The notes under the pieces were generated by a model that ran no database searches, was not told where the DNA came from, and was given only the letters and a program-made list of their open reading frames with translations. DNA of 21,886 nt, taken from positions 1-21,886 of IMG/VR virus record IMGVR_UViG_3300046010_005740; one strand, given 5' to 3'. Source of the stretch: a virus. Positions 10,056 through 18,234 of the stretch are shown piece after piece. Each line of letters begins with the position of its first letter. Position 1 is the stretch's first letter. The translations under genes were made by a program, and so were the position numbers.

Positions 10056-11526
10056 ACTTGCATGGGCGCCGCAAGCAGGCCCGCAGGCTGCTTTGGTCAA
10101 ATGTCCGGTCGATGAGATATTCTTCGGCGGCGCACGCGGAGGTGGCAAAACTGACGGGATGCTTGGAAAGTTCGCCAGCAAGGCGAGCAAGTACGGCAAG
10201 GACTGCGTAGGGGTTTTCTTTCGTAAGACCCGCGAGGACTTGAAAGAGGCCATGGAGCGTTCCGCCCAGATTTATGGGCCGATTGGCGCAAAGTGGCATG
10301 AGCAGAAGAAGTGGTGGCGGTTTCCTAACGGCGCTCGGTTGAAGTTTGAATACCTAGAACGAGACGCCGACGCGGACAATTATCAGGGCCATAGCTATAC
10401 TGACGTATTCTTTGAAGAGTTGACGCACTGGGCAGACCCTAAGCCGGTCAACAAGCTCAGGGCAACGCTACGCAGCGCGGCGGGTGTGCCGTGTCAGTTC
10501 CATGCGACGGGCAATCCGGGCGGGCCGGGCCATCAGTGGGTGAAGGCGAGATACATTGATCCTGATCCGCGCGGTTGGCAGATCATCAAGGACGAGTTTG
10601 AAAACCCATTCACGGGTGAAAAGGTTAGTAAGAGCCGCATATTCATCCCGTCCAGGCTGATTGATAATCGCTTCCTCGGTTCTGAGTATGTCGCGAACCT
10701 GTATCAGTCAGGTTCAAAAGAACTTGTTCGGGCGTGGCTTGAGGGCGACTGGTCTGTAATCGAGGGTGCGTTCTTTGACTGCTGGTCGAACGAAAAGCAT
10801 GTCATCAAGCCGTTCGTTATCCCTGATGATTGGCTTCGTTTCCGATCTGCTGACTGGGGTTCTGCTGCTCCTTTTGCTGTTGGCTGGTGGGCTGTTTGCC
10901 CCGATGAATTTCGGTTACCATCTTGTCCATCTGTCGTCATTCCTCGTGCTGCTATCGTGCGTTATCGTGAGTGGTATGGCGCTTCTGGACCCAACAACGG
11001 GTTAAAGCTCACAGCCGAAGAAGTCGCCCGAGGCATAAAGGCCAAGGAAGCTGGCGATGCCATCGCTTATGGCGTCCTAGACCCCGCAGCGTTCGCTGTA
11101 GATGGCGGGCCAAGCATTGCAGAGCGCATGATGAAAGAGGGCGTTGCCTTCCGTCGTGCGGACAACAAGCGAGTTTCCCAACGCGGCGCAATGGGCGGTT
11201 GGGATCAAATGCGCGCACGCATGAAGGGCGGGGAAGATGGCCGCCCCATGCTGTACGTGTTTGATACGTGCAAGGACTTCATACGCACGGTTCCGGCGTT
11301 GCAGCATGATCCGGACAAGCCGGAAGATTTGGACACTGACGCCGAAGACCACGTAGCGGACGAGGCGCGTTACGGCTGTATGTCGCGGCCTTGGGTTCCC
11401 AAGCAAGCCGAACACGAAACACCAGACCGCCTTGATGTGCAAGTTCTGCCTGGCGGTGGCGTGCGGATGAATATGTCAGTGTTTGAAATTATCGAAGCCA
11501 AACGGAAAAAGCGAGCCAATAGCTGA
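9982..11526 (+). CDS. terL: terminase large subunit
   Basis: A 514-residue DNA-packaging motor. Walker A is GGARGGGKT (49-57) and Walker B is TDVFFEE (140-146). The C-terminal RNase H-like nuclease carries Asp291 (RSADWGSAAPF), Asp367 (GVLDPAAF) and Asp460 (HVADEARYG), which chelate metal to cut DNA. Translation from ATG 9982 overlaps the small subunit by 74 bases with only a weak ribosome site. An in-frame TTG at 10033, just before the conserved LAWAPQAGPQ segment, is a likely alternative that would remove 17 unconserved residues. The stop overlaps the portal start as TGATG. Confidence 0.93.
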   Translation: MSLTSSQANPSRTPTSGLPNTGQTKLAWAPQAGPQAALVKCPVDEIFFGGARGGGKTDGMLGKFASKASKYGKDCVGVFFRKTREDLKEAMERSAQIYGPIGAKWHEQKKWWRFPNGARLKFEYLERDADADNYQGHSYTDVFFEELTHWADPKPVNKLRATLRSAAGVPCQFHATGNPGGPGHQWVKARYIDPDPRGWQIIKDEFENPFTGEKVSKSRIFIPSRLIDNRFLGSEYVANLYQSGSKELVRAWLEGDWSVIEGAFFDCWSNEKHVIKPFVIPDDWLRFRSADWGSAAPFAVGWWAVCPDEFRLPSCPSVVIPRAAIVRYREWYGASGPNNGLKLTAEEVARGIKAKEAGDAIAYGVLDPAAFAVDGGPSIAERMMKEGVAFRRADNKRVSQRGAMGGWDQMRARMKGGEDGRPMLYVFDTCKDFIRTVPALQHDPDKPEDLDTDAEDHVADEARYGCMSRPWVPKQAEHETPDRLDVQVLPGGGVRMNMSVFEIIEAKRKKRANS

Positions 11527-13754
11527 TGGATGAGTCAAGCGCCACATATGAGACGAAAGAGCAGTCGCAGGAAAGCGATGCTGATTTCGTGCGCTTTTGG
11601 CTCGACGCTATAGAAGCGGCTTCGCGCGAGGAAAAAGAGTTCCGCGACGATGGCGAAGATGTCATCCAGATTTATCGCGGCGAGAAGGATAGCGAGACAG
11701 AGTTTAACATCGTCTATTCCAACGTCGAAACGCTTCTCCCGGCGATCTACAATTCAACGCCTGTGCCTGATGTTCGTAGGCGTTTTGGCGACCGTGACGC
11801 CATCGGCAAGACGATTGCAGACATGCTGGAGCGCGGGCTATCTTACTCGCTGGATAGCTACGACTTTGACGCCACCATGCGCAACGTCATCTTTGATAGC
11901 GCGCTTTCCGGGCGTGGCTTGGCTCGTGTCCGGTACATTCCGTACATGGATGAAACGGGCGAGGCTGTCGCTTACGAGGAAGCATCCTGCGAATATGTGC
12001 CGTGGAAGCATTTTCGCCACGGCGCGGCGCGCGTATGGGATGAGGTGCCGTGGATTGCCTTTGAGCACTTCCTAAACCGCGACCAGTTGCGCCAGTTGAA
12101 TGAGGAACTTGCCGACGAGGTGCAGCTTGATTGCTCGACCCGTGGCGAGGCTGCGCAAGAGGACAAGAGCGACATATTCAAGCGCGCCCGCGTTTGGGAG
12201 ATTTGGGACAAAGACGCGAAGGAAGCTATATTCATCGCGACGGGCTACACCGACAAGGCTTTAAGCCGTCAGCCTGACCCGCTCGGATTGACTGGCTTTT
12301 ATCCTATCCCGCGCCCCGTGCAGCCTATCTCGACACCCGGCAAACTTTGCCCTGTCACGCCATACAAGGCGTACAAAAAGCTCGCGGAAGAATTAAACAG
12401 CGTCACGCAGCGCATTCAAAAGCTCGTCAAGCAGATCAAGGTCAAGGGCGGCTATCCGTCAGGCGGGCAGGACGTCAGCGCGCTTGCGAATGCGGACGAT
12501 GGCGAAATCGTAGCATTGCAGGGGCTTGAGGCTTTTGTCTCGTCCAATGGCGATGTGAATAAAATGATTGCTTGGTGGCCGATTGAGCCACAGGTAAAGG
12601 CCCTTGCGCAGCTTTACCAGCAGCGCGAACTAATCAAGCAGACCATTTATGAAGTCACGGGCTTGTCGGATATTGTGCGCGGGGCTTCGATGGCCTCGGA
12701 AACGGCGACGGCGCAGCAGATCAAGGCCCAGTGGGGTTCGCTTCGTATTCAGCGCCTACAGGCCGAGGTTCAACGCTTTGCGCGCGATTTGTTCCGCCTT
12801 AAGGCTGAGATATTCGCGACGAAGTTTGATATTCGCAATCTCTCGCTGATTACCGGCATTGCGGTATTGCCTCAACAGCAGATTGCGATGGCGCAGCAGC
12901 AGGCGCGGGCTTTGCAGCAACAGCAGCAGCCTATCCCGCCTGAATTGGAACAGGCGTTGAAGGCCGCGCCGCTCGAACAGGTTGAGCAAATCATGCGCTC
13001 TGACCTGATGCGCTCTTACAAGATTGACGTAGAGTCCGACTCGACCATTCGCGCCGATCTAACCCGCAATCAAGAGCAGATGGCCGGATTTATTCAGGGG
13101 ACGGCGCAATACATGCAGGCGGCTCTTGCATTGGCCCAAGGCGGCATGGCGCGTGAGCCGTTGGTTGAGATTTATTCGGCCTTTGCCCGCCAGTTCAAAT
13201 TGGGCAAGCAGGCAGAAGATGCGCTTGACCGCATGGCCGAAATGGCAAAGCAGCCGCAAGAGCCTAAGCCCGATCCAGAAGCGGAAAAGCTGAAACTGGA
13301 ACAGCAGCGGATGCAGATGCAGGCGCAGGCAGACCAGCAGAAGCAACAGGCCGATATGCAAATGGAGCAAGTGCGGCTTCAAATGGAGCAGCAAAAGGCC
13401 CAACAGCAAATGGCGCTTGAGCAATACAAGATGGCCTCAGACTTTGAACTAAAGCGCGAGGGCCAGCAGATTGAAGGCGAACTTGAGCGCGAACGCATGG
13501 CCGGAGAACAAGGTGTTCCCGCGCTCAAGGGCAATAAGCAGGCATCGGCTGGGCCTATCGGCGGCGCTGTCGCGAAGATGGGCGAAAGCCTTGGCAAGAT
13601 GATTGCCGAGCAGAACGCGGCATCTGACGCCCGGCACGCGGACATGATGCAGATGTTTGGCGAAATGATGCGCCAGCAGAGCGCGCCCAAGCGCGTTGTT
13701 CGGGATCGTGCTGGCAATGTCGTGGGCGTTGAGCCTGCGGTTACGGTGAACTAA
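11526..13754 (+). CDS. P22-like portal protein
   Basis: A 742-residue protein, close to the P22 portal in length and well beyond typical siphophage portals. The N-terminal region has NIVYSNVETLLPAIYNSTP, the central region has PYKAYKKLAEELNSVTQRIQ and YEVTGLSDIVRGASMASETA, which are standard portal wing and stem blocks. From about residue 450 the chain becomes Gln-rich. From about 590 to 690 it is a long Gln/Met/Lys coiled coil (KLKLEQQRMQMQAQADQQKQ), probably the barrel or internal extension. The dodecameric portal forms the entry vertex and docks terminase. It is coupled to its neighbours by TGATG and TAATG. Confidence 0.92.
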   Translation: MDESSATYETKEQSQESDADFVRFWLDAIEAASREEKEFRDDGEDVIQIYRGEKDSETEFNIVYSNVETLLPAIYNSTPVPDVRRRFGDRDAIGKTIADMLERGLSYSLDSYDFDATMRNVIFDSALSGRGLARVRYIPYMDETGEAVAYEEASCEYVPWKHFRHGAARVWDEVPWIAFEHFLNRDQLRQLNEELADEVQLDCSTRGEAAQEDKSDIFKRARVWEIWDKDAKEAIFIATGYTDKALSRQPDPLGLTGFYPIPRPVQPISTPGKLCPVTPYKAYKKLAEELNSVTQRIQKLVKQIKVKGGYPSGGQDVSALANADDGEIVALQGLEAFVSSNGDVNKMIAWWPIEPQVKALAQLYQQRELIKQTIYEVTGLSDIVRGASMASETATAQQIKAQWGSLRIQRLQAEVQRFARDLFRLKAEIFATKFDIRNLSLITGIAVLPQQQIAMAQQQARALQQQQQPIPPELEQALKAAPLEQVEQIMRSDLMRSYKIDVESDSTIRADLTRNQEQMAGFIQGTAQYMQAALALAQGGMAREPLVEIYSAFARQFKLGKQAEDALDRMAEMAKQPQEPKPDPEAEKLKLEQQRMQMQAQADQQKQQADMQMEQVRLQMEQQKAQQQMALEQYKMASDFELKREGQQIEGELERERMAGEQGVPALKGNKQASAGPIGGAVAKMGESLGKMIAEQNAASDARHADMMQMFGEMMRQQSAPKRVVRDRAGNVVGVEPAVTVN

Positions 13755-14047
13755 TGGCCTCCGGCGTCGGTGTCGCTGAAATAGACTTCGGCGCATGGCC
13801 GGGGACTAACGAGGCGTCAATAGCTGTCACGGGGCAGGGTGAGATTACCTCGGCGGCCAGTGCTGAGGCTTGGTTGATGGCGGATGACACGACAACGGAT
13901 CATGACGCAAACGATCATCGGTACGCATCTATATTGATGGGCCTGACATGCGGCACGCCATTGGATGGCGTCGGCTTCACGATCTACGCCCGCTCGCTTG
14001 AGAAATTAACCGGCGCATTCAAGGTGCGTTGGGTGTGGTCAGTCTGA
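13754..14047 (+). CDS. small virion-associated protein (putative)
   Basis: A 97-residue protein with IDFGAWPGTNEASIAVTGQG, a MADDTTTDHDANDHRYASIL segment and a closing FTIYARSLEKLTGAFKVRWV strand pair. The TTDHxxNDHxYA block followed by GxxFTIYA is one I associate with small phage structural proteins near portal or fibre genes. No enzymatic motif. The ATG overlaps the portal stop (TAATG). Probably virion-associated. Confidence 0.6.
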   Translation: MASGVGVAEIDFGAWPGTNEASIAVTGQGEITSAASAEAWLMADDTTTDHDANDHRYASILMGLTCGTPLDGVGFTIYARSLEKLTGAFKVRWVWSV

Positions 14048-14056
14048 GGATAACCT

Positions 14057-15502
14057 ATGGCTCTTGACGCAAATATCCGTGGTCAGTCTGGCATTCAGGC
14101 CGATGTTGATGCGAGTGGCCGCCAGCTTGTGCGGCTTCCAGATGCAACCACGCCCGCCAACGTGGGCGGCGTGCGTCTCTTCTCGGAAAACGATGCTGGC
14201 GAAGGCACCGGTACGCCGCATCTTATGTCGCCTGAGACAGACGAGGATTTTCGCCTTCGTGTCGCTCAGGATACGCCGCTTGATATTGAGACGTTCAATT
14301 ACACGGCGCAGAACACCGGCAAGCACAATTACGCCAACACGACGCTTGCAGCCACCTGGGGAACGGGCGGCCTGCTGACCAATTCCGGCTCCGTCACGAC
14401 GACAACGACCGGCCTGCGCGTTCGTACCTATGCGTCCTTTCCCATTATGGACCCCGGCACGCTGAATGTCTCGGCGACTGTGGCATTTAGCTCGCAACCA
14501 GTGGCGAACTCGATTATTGACTTCGGCCTGTTCCTTGACGGCGCGGCCAACCCCTTTGCGCCGACTGATGGCGCTTATTTCCGCCATTCATCGGCGGGCC
14601 TCTTTGGTGTCATCAATCACAACGGCTCGGAACTCACAACCACGGCGCTCGACTTCTCCTATGTGGTCAACCGCTTTTATGCCTTCGCGATTATCGTTCA
14701 TGAGCGTAGCGTCGAGTTCTGGATTGATAACGTCCTTTACGCTACGATTGATACGCCTGTAGGGCAGGGACAGCCGTATGCGTCTGAATCGCTCCCCTTC
14801 GCCATGCGTCACGCCATTGTCGGCGGCGCGGCTGGCGGCGTCTTGCAGGCGACCCTAAAAGAATATTCTGTTTCAATCGGCGGCCTGCAAATCGCAGATA
14901 CGCTTGGGGAGATCAACAACCGCATTGTGGGAGCCTATCAGGGCCTTTCAGGCGGCACGATGGGCACGCTTGCCAGCTATGCCAACTCGGCAGACCCGAC
15001 TGCCTCGGCGGCTATATCAAACACGGCGGCGCTTGTTACTGGCCTCGGCGGTCAGTTTCGCTTCAACGCTGGCGCAACGGCTGTAACTGATGGCATCATT
15101 GTATCGTATCAGGTTCCCGCCCTTGCAGTTACCGCGCGTAATCGCCGTCTCAAGGTCAACGGCATCCGTATTTCGTGCATCAACACGGGCGCTGCTGTTG
15201 CGACGACCGCGACCGCAATTCAGTGGTCCCTGGCCTTCGGCCATACCGCAGTTTCACTCGCGACGGCGGAAGCGGCTACGACGAAGGCCCCGCGCCGCAT
15301 TCCGGTCGGGATCATGACTTGGCCTGTTGCCGCTGCGATTGGCGCAGCCCCTACCGGGGGCGATATTGTCGTTCTTTTTGATAGTCCGATCTACGTCAAC
15401 CCCGGCGAGTTCTTTGCGTTCGTCGCCAAGTTCATCCTTGGCACGGCAACCGCGTCTCAGGTCATTTGGGGAACGGCGACCGTCATTCATTCTTGGGAAT
15501 AA
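14057..15502 (+). CDS. virion structural protein, fibre- or decoration-like
   Basis: A 481-residue, beta-rich protein low in charge and rich in Thr, Ala and Gly. The N-terminus (MALDANIRGQSGIQADVDAS) resembles virion-attachment segments. Residues about 75-280 look like a jelly-roll or LamG-like domain (VEFWIDNVLYATIDTPVGQG). A C-terminal region from about 300 has repeated strands ending in GTATASQVIWGTATVIHSWE. No protease or lyase motif was seen. A receptor-binding or head-decoration role is possible; the position between portal and scaffold favours a head-associated protein. Confidence 0.6.
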   Translation: MALDANIRGQSGIQADVDASGRQLVRLPDATTPANVGGVRLFSENDAGEGTGTPHLMSPETDEDFRLRVAQDTPLDIETFNYTAQNTGKHNYANTTLAATWGTGGLLTNSGSVTTTTTGLRVRTYASFPIMDPGTLNVSATVAFSSQPVANSIIDFGLFLDGAANPFAPTDGAYFRHSSAGLFGVINHNGSELTTTALDFSYVVNRFYAFAIIVHERSVEFWIDNVLYATIDTPVGQGQPYASESLPFAMRHAIVGGAAGGVLQATLKEYSVSIGGLQIADTLGEINNRIVGAYQGLSGGTMGTLASYANSADPTASAAISNTAALVTGLGGQFRFNAGATAVTDGIIVSYQVPALAVTARNRRLKVNGIRISCINTGAAVATTATAIQWSLAFGHTAVSLATAEAATTKAPRRIPVGIMTWPVAAAIGAAPTGGDIVVLFDSPIYVNPGEFFAFVAKFILGTATASQVIWGTATVIHSWE

Positions 15503-15506
15503 TTAA

Positions 15507-15941
15507 ATGTCGCTCCTACTCAGGCTTGTAGGGGCTGAAAGCCCGCCGCCCGAAGTTATCACAGGCGGCGGCTGGGTAGAGCTAGACGTTGCCAGAGAAG
15601 CGCGCAGGACAGCAGAAAAACGCAAGCGCGAGATTTGGCGATCAATCGAGCGGACGATTGAGGAAGCCTACGCAACGGCCACAGGTGGGCCGCGCAAGGA
15701 AATAAGAGCTGAGGTTAGGCAGGAACTAGCGCAGCGCGACCCCGCAAGGATCGCAGCCATTGCCGCGCGCCTAACTGAAACGAGCGACCCGGAATCTTTG
15801 AAGCTAGTCAAATCACTAAACGCCCGCTTGGCCGAATTGGAGCAGGCGGCGCTTGTTTATGACCGCATGGAACAACAGGCCCGCATGTTGTGGGCTAGGC
15901 AGAATGACGACGCAATAACCGTCTTACTTATGGTGGACTGA
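15507..15941 (+). CDS. helical hypothetical protein
   Basis: A 144-residue charged helical protein. After MSLLLRLVGAESPPPEVITG it has long helices (AREARRTAEKRKREIWRSIE; VKSLNARLAELEQAALVYDR) and ends AITVLLMVD. The N-terminal segment with LLRLVG and a Pro-rich turn recalls short phage proteins found after fibre-like genes. Coiled-coil multimers are likely. Its stop overlaps the next ATG (TGATG). Function unknown. Confidence 0.6.
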   Translation: MSLLLRLVGAESPPPEVITGGGWVELDVAREARRTAEKRKREIWRSIERTIEEAYATATGGPRKEIRAEVRQELAQRDPARIAAIAARLTETSDPESLKLVKSLNARLAELEQAALVYDRMEQQARMLWARQNDDAITVLLMVD

Positions 15942-16279
15942 TGAGCAATCAGGAAAAGCGCCAACAGTCAGTTAGGGCTTCTACCGGCACGGCTTACACG
16001 TATAACGATGACTGGATGGCGCTCTTTACCGCAGCCGGGATTACGTCAGGGACGTATAACGAGCGGCTTAGGGCGTGGATCAATGCGCAACTAAGCACGG
16101 CTTACACAACGCTTCCCGATGCGATGCGGGCATATGCCGTCAACCAAGGCGTTTCATCATGGAATGAGCTTGGGACGTTTACGCCCGGTGGTGGCGGTGG
16201 GCCAACAGGAACGGGCATCGTTTGGGGTTCCGGCAATTACATTGTTTGGGGAACCGGCAACTATATTACGTGGGGCTAA
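15941..16279 (+). CDS. small structural-type protein with C-terminal VWG repeats
   Basis: A 112-residue protein. The N-terminal helical part (DDWMALFTAAGITSGTYNER; LRAWINAQLSTAYTTLPDAM) is followed by a Gly-rich linker (TPGGGGGPTG) and the repeats VWGSGNYI, VWGTGNYI and TWG at the very end. The repeat units are 24 bases long with third-position changes. Such VWG/NY repeats likely form short beta strands; similar ones occur in surface proteins. It is coupled to the preceding gene by TGATG. Probably virion-associated. Confidence 0.6.
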   Translation: MSNQEKRQQSVRASTGTAYTYNDDWMALFTAAGITSGTYNERLRAWINAQLSTAYTTLPDAMRAYAVNQGVSSWNELGTFTPGGGGGPTGTGIVWGSGNYIVWGTGNYITWG

Positions 16280-16282
16280 GAC

Positions 16283-17365
16283 ATGCCAGAATTTGATATT
16301 AAAGCCGCGTCTCCTGATACATCGCTTCCGTCAACGGGCTTCCTGTTTGGCGCTGATTCGCAGGCTTCGGCGAATCCAAGCATTTACTCGACGCAGACCG
16401 TAGCGACGGCGCTTCTCGGCTCTACGTCGCTGACGGGCGCAACAGAGACGACCAGCAAGCCGCTGCTCGACCTCACGCAGACATGGAACGCTGGCGCTGT
16501 CACGTTCACGGGCTTGCGGTTTAATGCTGCTGGAACATCAGATGCAAATAGCGCGGCGGATTCGTTGCTGATGGATTTGCAGGTTGGTGGAGTTAGTAGA
16601 GCAAAAATCAATAAAGCGGGGCAGCTTACAGTTGCAGGAGGAAGCGGCGGGTCTAATGGGTTTTCACTAAACATCGTTGCGGGAACAAACAACTGGGGTT
16701 TTGTGGATGGCGGCGCTAATGCACTAAGGTTTGGTTTCAACAACAACGCTGTATATTATGCTTATTCATCGCCTTACGAAATAAGATTTGCTGGAACAGC
16801 TCTCGTAACTTGGGCGCCCACAAGTCCGGACGGCGCGGCTGATTTAACCCTTCGCCGCCGTGCAGCCGCCAACCTCCAACTTGGTGCAGCCGACGCAGCC
16901 GCTCCCGTAGCCCAAACGCTCAGCGTTCAATCCGTCGTCGCGGGTACGAGCAACACGGCGGGGACGAACTTTACGATTGATGGCTCGCAGGGCACAGGAA
17001 CGGGCGCTGGCGGCTCGCTGATCTTTCGTGTTGCGCCTGCTGGGTCGAGCGGCTCGGCGCAGAATGCGTTGAGCACGGCGCTGACGATTGCGACAACGGC
17101 TATCACGGCGCAGAACCATCTGCTGTTTAGTGCTGACAACACCTACGACATCGGCGCAAGCGGTGCTACGAGGCCGCGTGACTTGTTCCTTGGACGCAAT
17201 CTTGTTCAGGTTGGCGCGTATCACGAAATGGCTGAAATGACCGCACCCGCCGCGCCAGCAACTAATAGTGTTCGCATCTACGCAGAAGATAACGGCTCAA
17301 GCAAAACCCGACTAATGGCTCGCTTTGCCACGGGCGCTGCTGTCCAGATCGCGATTGAGCCGTGA
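16283..17365 (+). CDS. tail-fibre-like virion protein
   Basis: A 360-residue protein low in charge and rich in Ala, Thr, Ser and Gly. The N-terminus (MPEFDIKAASPDTSLPSTGF) is followed by repeated beta segments. The C-terminal block, LLFSADNTYDIGASGATRPR, DLFLGRNLVQVG and SVRIYAEDNGSSKTRLMARF, is the type found in many phage fibre and tail-spike proteins. It lacks a visible chaperone or endosialidase domain. Codon use changes sharply between about 16560 and 16815, consistent with an exchanged segment. The location between portal and scaffold is uncommon for a fibre. Confidence 0.7.
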   Translation: MPEFDIKAASPDTSLPSTGFLFGADSQASANPSIYSTQTVATALLGSTSLTGATETTSKPLLDLTQTWNAGAVTFTGLRFNAAGTSDANSAADSLLMDLQVGGVSRAKINKAGQLTVAGGSGGSNGFSLNIVAGTNNWGFVDGGANALRFGFNNNAVYYAYSSPYEIRFAGTALVTWAPTSPDGAADLTLRRRAAANLQLGAADAAAPVAQTLSVQSVVAGTSNTAGTNFTIDGSQGTGTGAGGSLIFRVAPAGSSGSAQNALSTALTIATTAITAQNHLLFSADNTYDIGASGATRPRDLFLGRNLVQVGAYHEMAEMTAPAAPATNSVRIYAEDNGSSKTRLMARFATGAAVQIAIEP

Positions 17366-17403
17366 TGAAACACATTGCCACCATACCAGTGCAGAGGGGA
17401 CCA

Positions 17404-17577
17404 ATGCTAACCGTAACTTTCACTCAAGACGACCTCAACGCCCTTTCCGCTCTCTTGGATGCAGCCGTGAAGGCGACCGGCATTCAGGGCGCAAAGGCTG
17501 CGCTGCCCATCATCGCAAAGCTGGAACAGGCTGTTGCGGAAGCGAACAAGCCGAAAGAGGACATCGACAATGGCTAA
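17404..17577 (+). CDS. small helical hypothetical protein
   Basis: A 57-residue protein (MLTVTFTQDDLNALSALLDA, then AVKATGIQGAKAALPIIAKL). The ATG at 17404 is preferred because GAGGGGA lies four to ten bases upstream. An ATG at 17365 overlaps the previous stop as TGATG and would add 13 residues. Small helical proteins of this kind are common in head operons. Its stop overlaps the next gene. Confidence 0.6.
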   Translation: MLTVTFTQDDLNALSALLDAAVKATGIQGAKAALPIIAKLEQAVAEANKPKEDIDNG

Positions 17578-17932
17578 AATCACCATTAGCTTTGAATCGC
17601 CATCCGTGCTTGCTGGCGGCCCTGCGACATTCGTTTATGAAGTGGATGAGGCCTACGCGCCAGACTTCGCGGCTGCCGTCTACGCATCGCGTCATGGGCA
17701 GGTTGCTGAAACCATCATGGCTGATACGGGCCAGAAGGATGAAGATGGCAATCCGGTCTTCGGGCCTGCTATCCAGATGCGCCCCGCGTCATTCACCGAG
17801 GGCTTGCAGTCTTGGTCCGACCTCAACATTCGCGATGTGATCCTTGGTGCGGTGAATACGTTCCGCGTTGAAAAGGCCAAGGCCATTGCGCTTGCGGGTG
17901 TGGTTGTCCCGCCGATTGGCTTGAAAGAATAA
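17570..17932 (+). CDS. hypothetical head-operon protein
   Basis: A 120-residue protein with an N-terminal strand (MAKITISFESPSVLAGGPAT), an acidic YEVDEAYAPDFAAAVYASRH helix, and a C-terminal segment NTFRVEKAKAIALAGVVVPP. GAGG lies about nine bases before the ATG, which sits inside the preceding gene. Not recognised by family; it lies in the stretch leading to scaffold and capsid. Confidence 0.6.
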   Translation: MAKITISFESPSVLAGGPATFVYEVDEAYAPDFAAAVYASRHGQVAETIMADTGQKDEDGNPVFGPAIQMRPASFTEGLQSWSDLNIRDVILGAVNTFRVEKAKAIALAGVVVPPIGLKE

Positions 17933-17935
17933 GCA

Positions 17936-18220
17936 ATGGTGACCTTCGTTCTTAGGAATGGCTTGCTAGTCGATAAACAGACCGGAGAGCGGATGGCTTT
18001 GCCGAAAGACTGGAAGCCTGTAGCGCCGCGTATTCAGCCCGATATGGAACCTTTCGTCTCTCCCGTCTCAGGACAGGTTATCGGCGGTAGAGCGCAACGC
18101 CGTGACGACATGAAGCGTCATGGTTGCATTGATGGCCGGGACATTCCGCGCCGCCCCTACGTGCTGAGTGAGAAGTACGCAAAGTTGACCGGCCTGCCTT
18201 TGAAGGGCCGCGACTGCTAA
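17936..18220 (+). CDS. hypothetical head-operon protein
   Basis: A 94-residue basic protein: VTFVLRNGLLVDKQTGERMA, then VSPVSGQVIGGRAQRRDDMK and a C-terminal YVLSEKYAKLTGLPLKGRDC. The SPVSGxVIxxRAxRRxDxKRHGC pattern is one I have seen in small phage proteins next to scaffold or capsid genes. The His-Gly-Cys and final Cys could bind metal, but no full zinc motif exists. It precedes the scaffold gene by 11 bases. Confidence 0.6.
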   Translation: MVTFVLRNGLLVDKQTGERMALPKDWKPVAPRIQPDMEPFVSPVSGQVIGGRAQRRDDMKRHGCIDGRDIPRRPYVLSEKYAKLTGLPLKGRDC

Positions 18221-18234
18221 GGAGCTAAACATTG
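18219..18234 (+). promoter_or_regulatory. strong ribosome site for TTG-started scaffold gene
   Basis: AAGGAG (18219-18224) is followed by a seven-base spacer and TTG at 18232. No ATG or GTG in this frame comes near. A near-consensus ribosome site with a TTG start decides the start of the scaffold protein. Confidence 0.75.

Noticed and set aside
10766-11005. Plus-strand frame with a run of leucines that looks like a membrane helix
   Set aside because: Lies in another frame of the terminase nuclease domain; the hydrophobic run comes from CTG/CTC-rich coding of the real frame.
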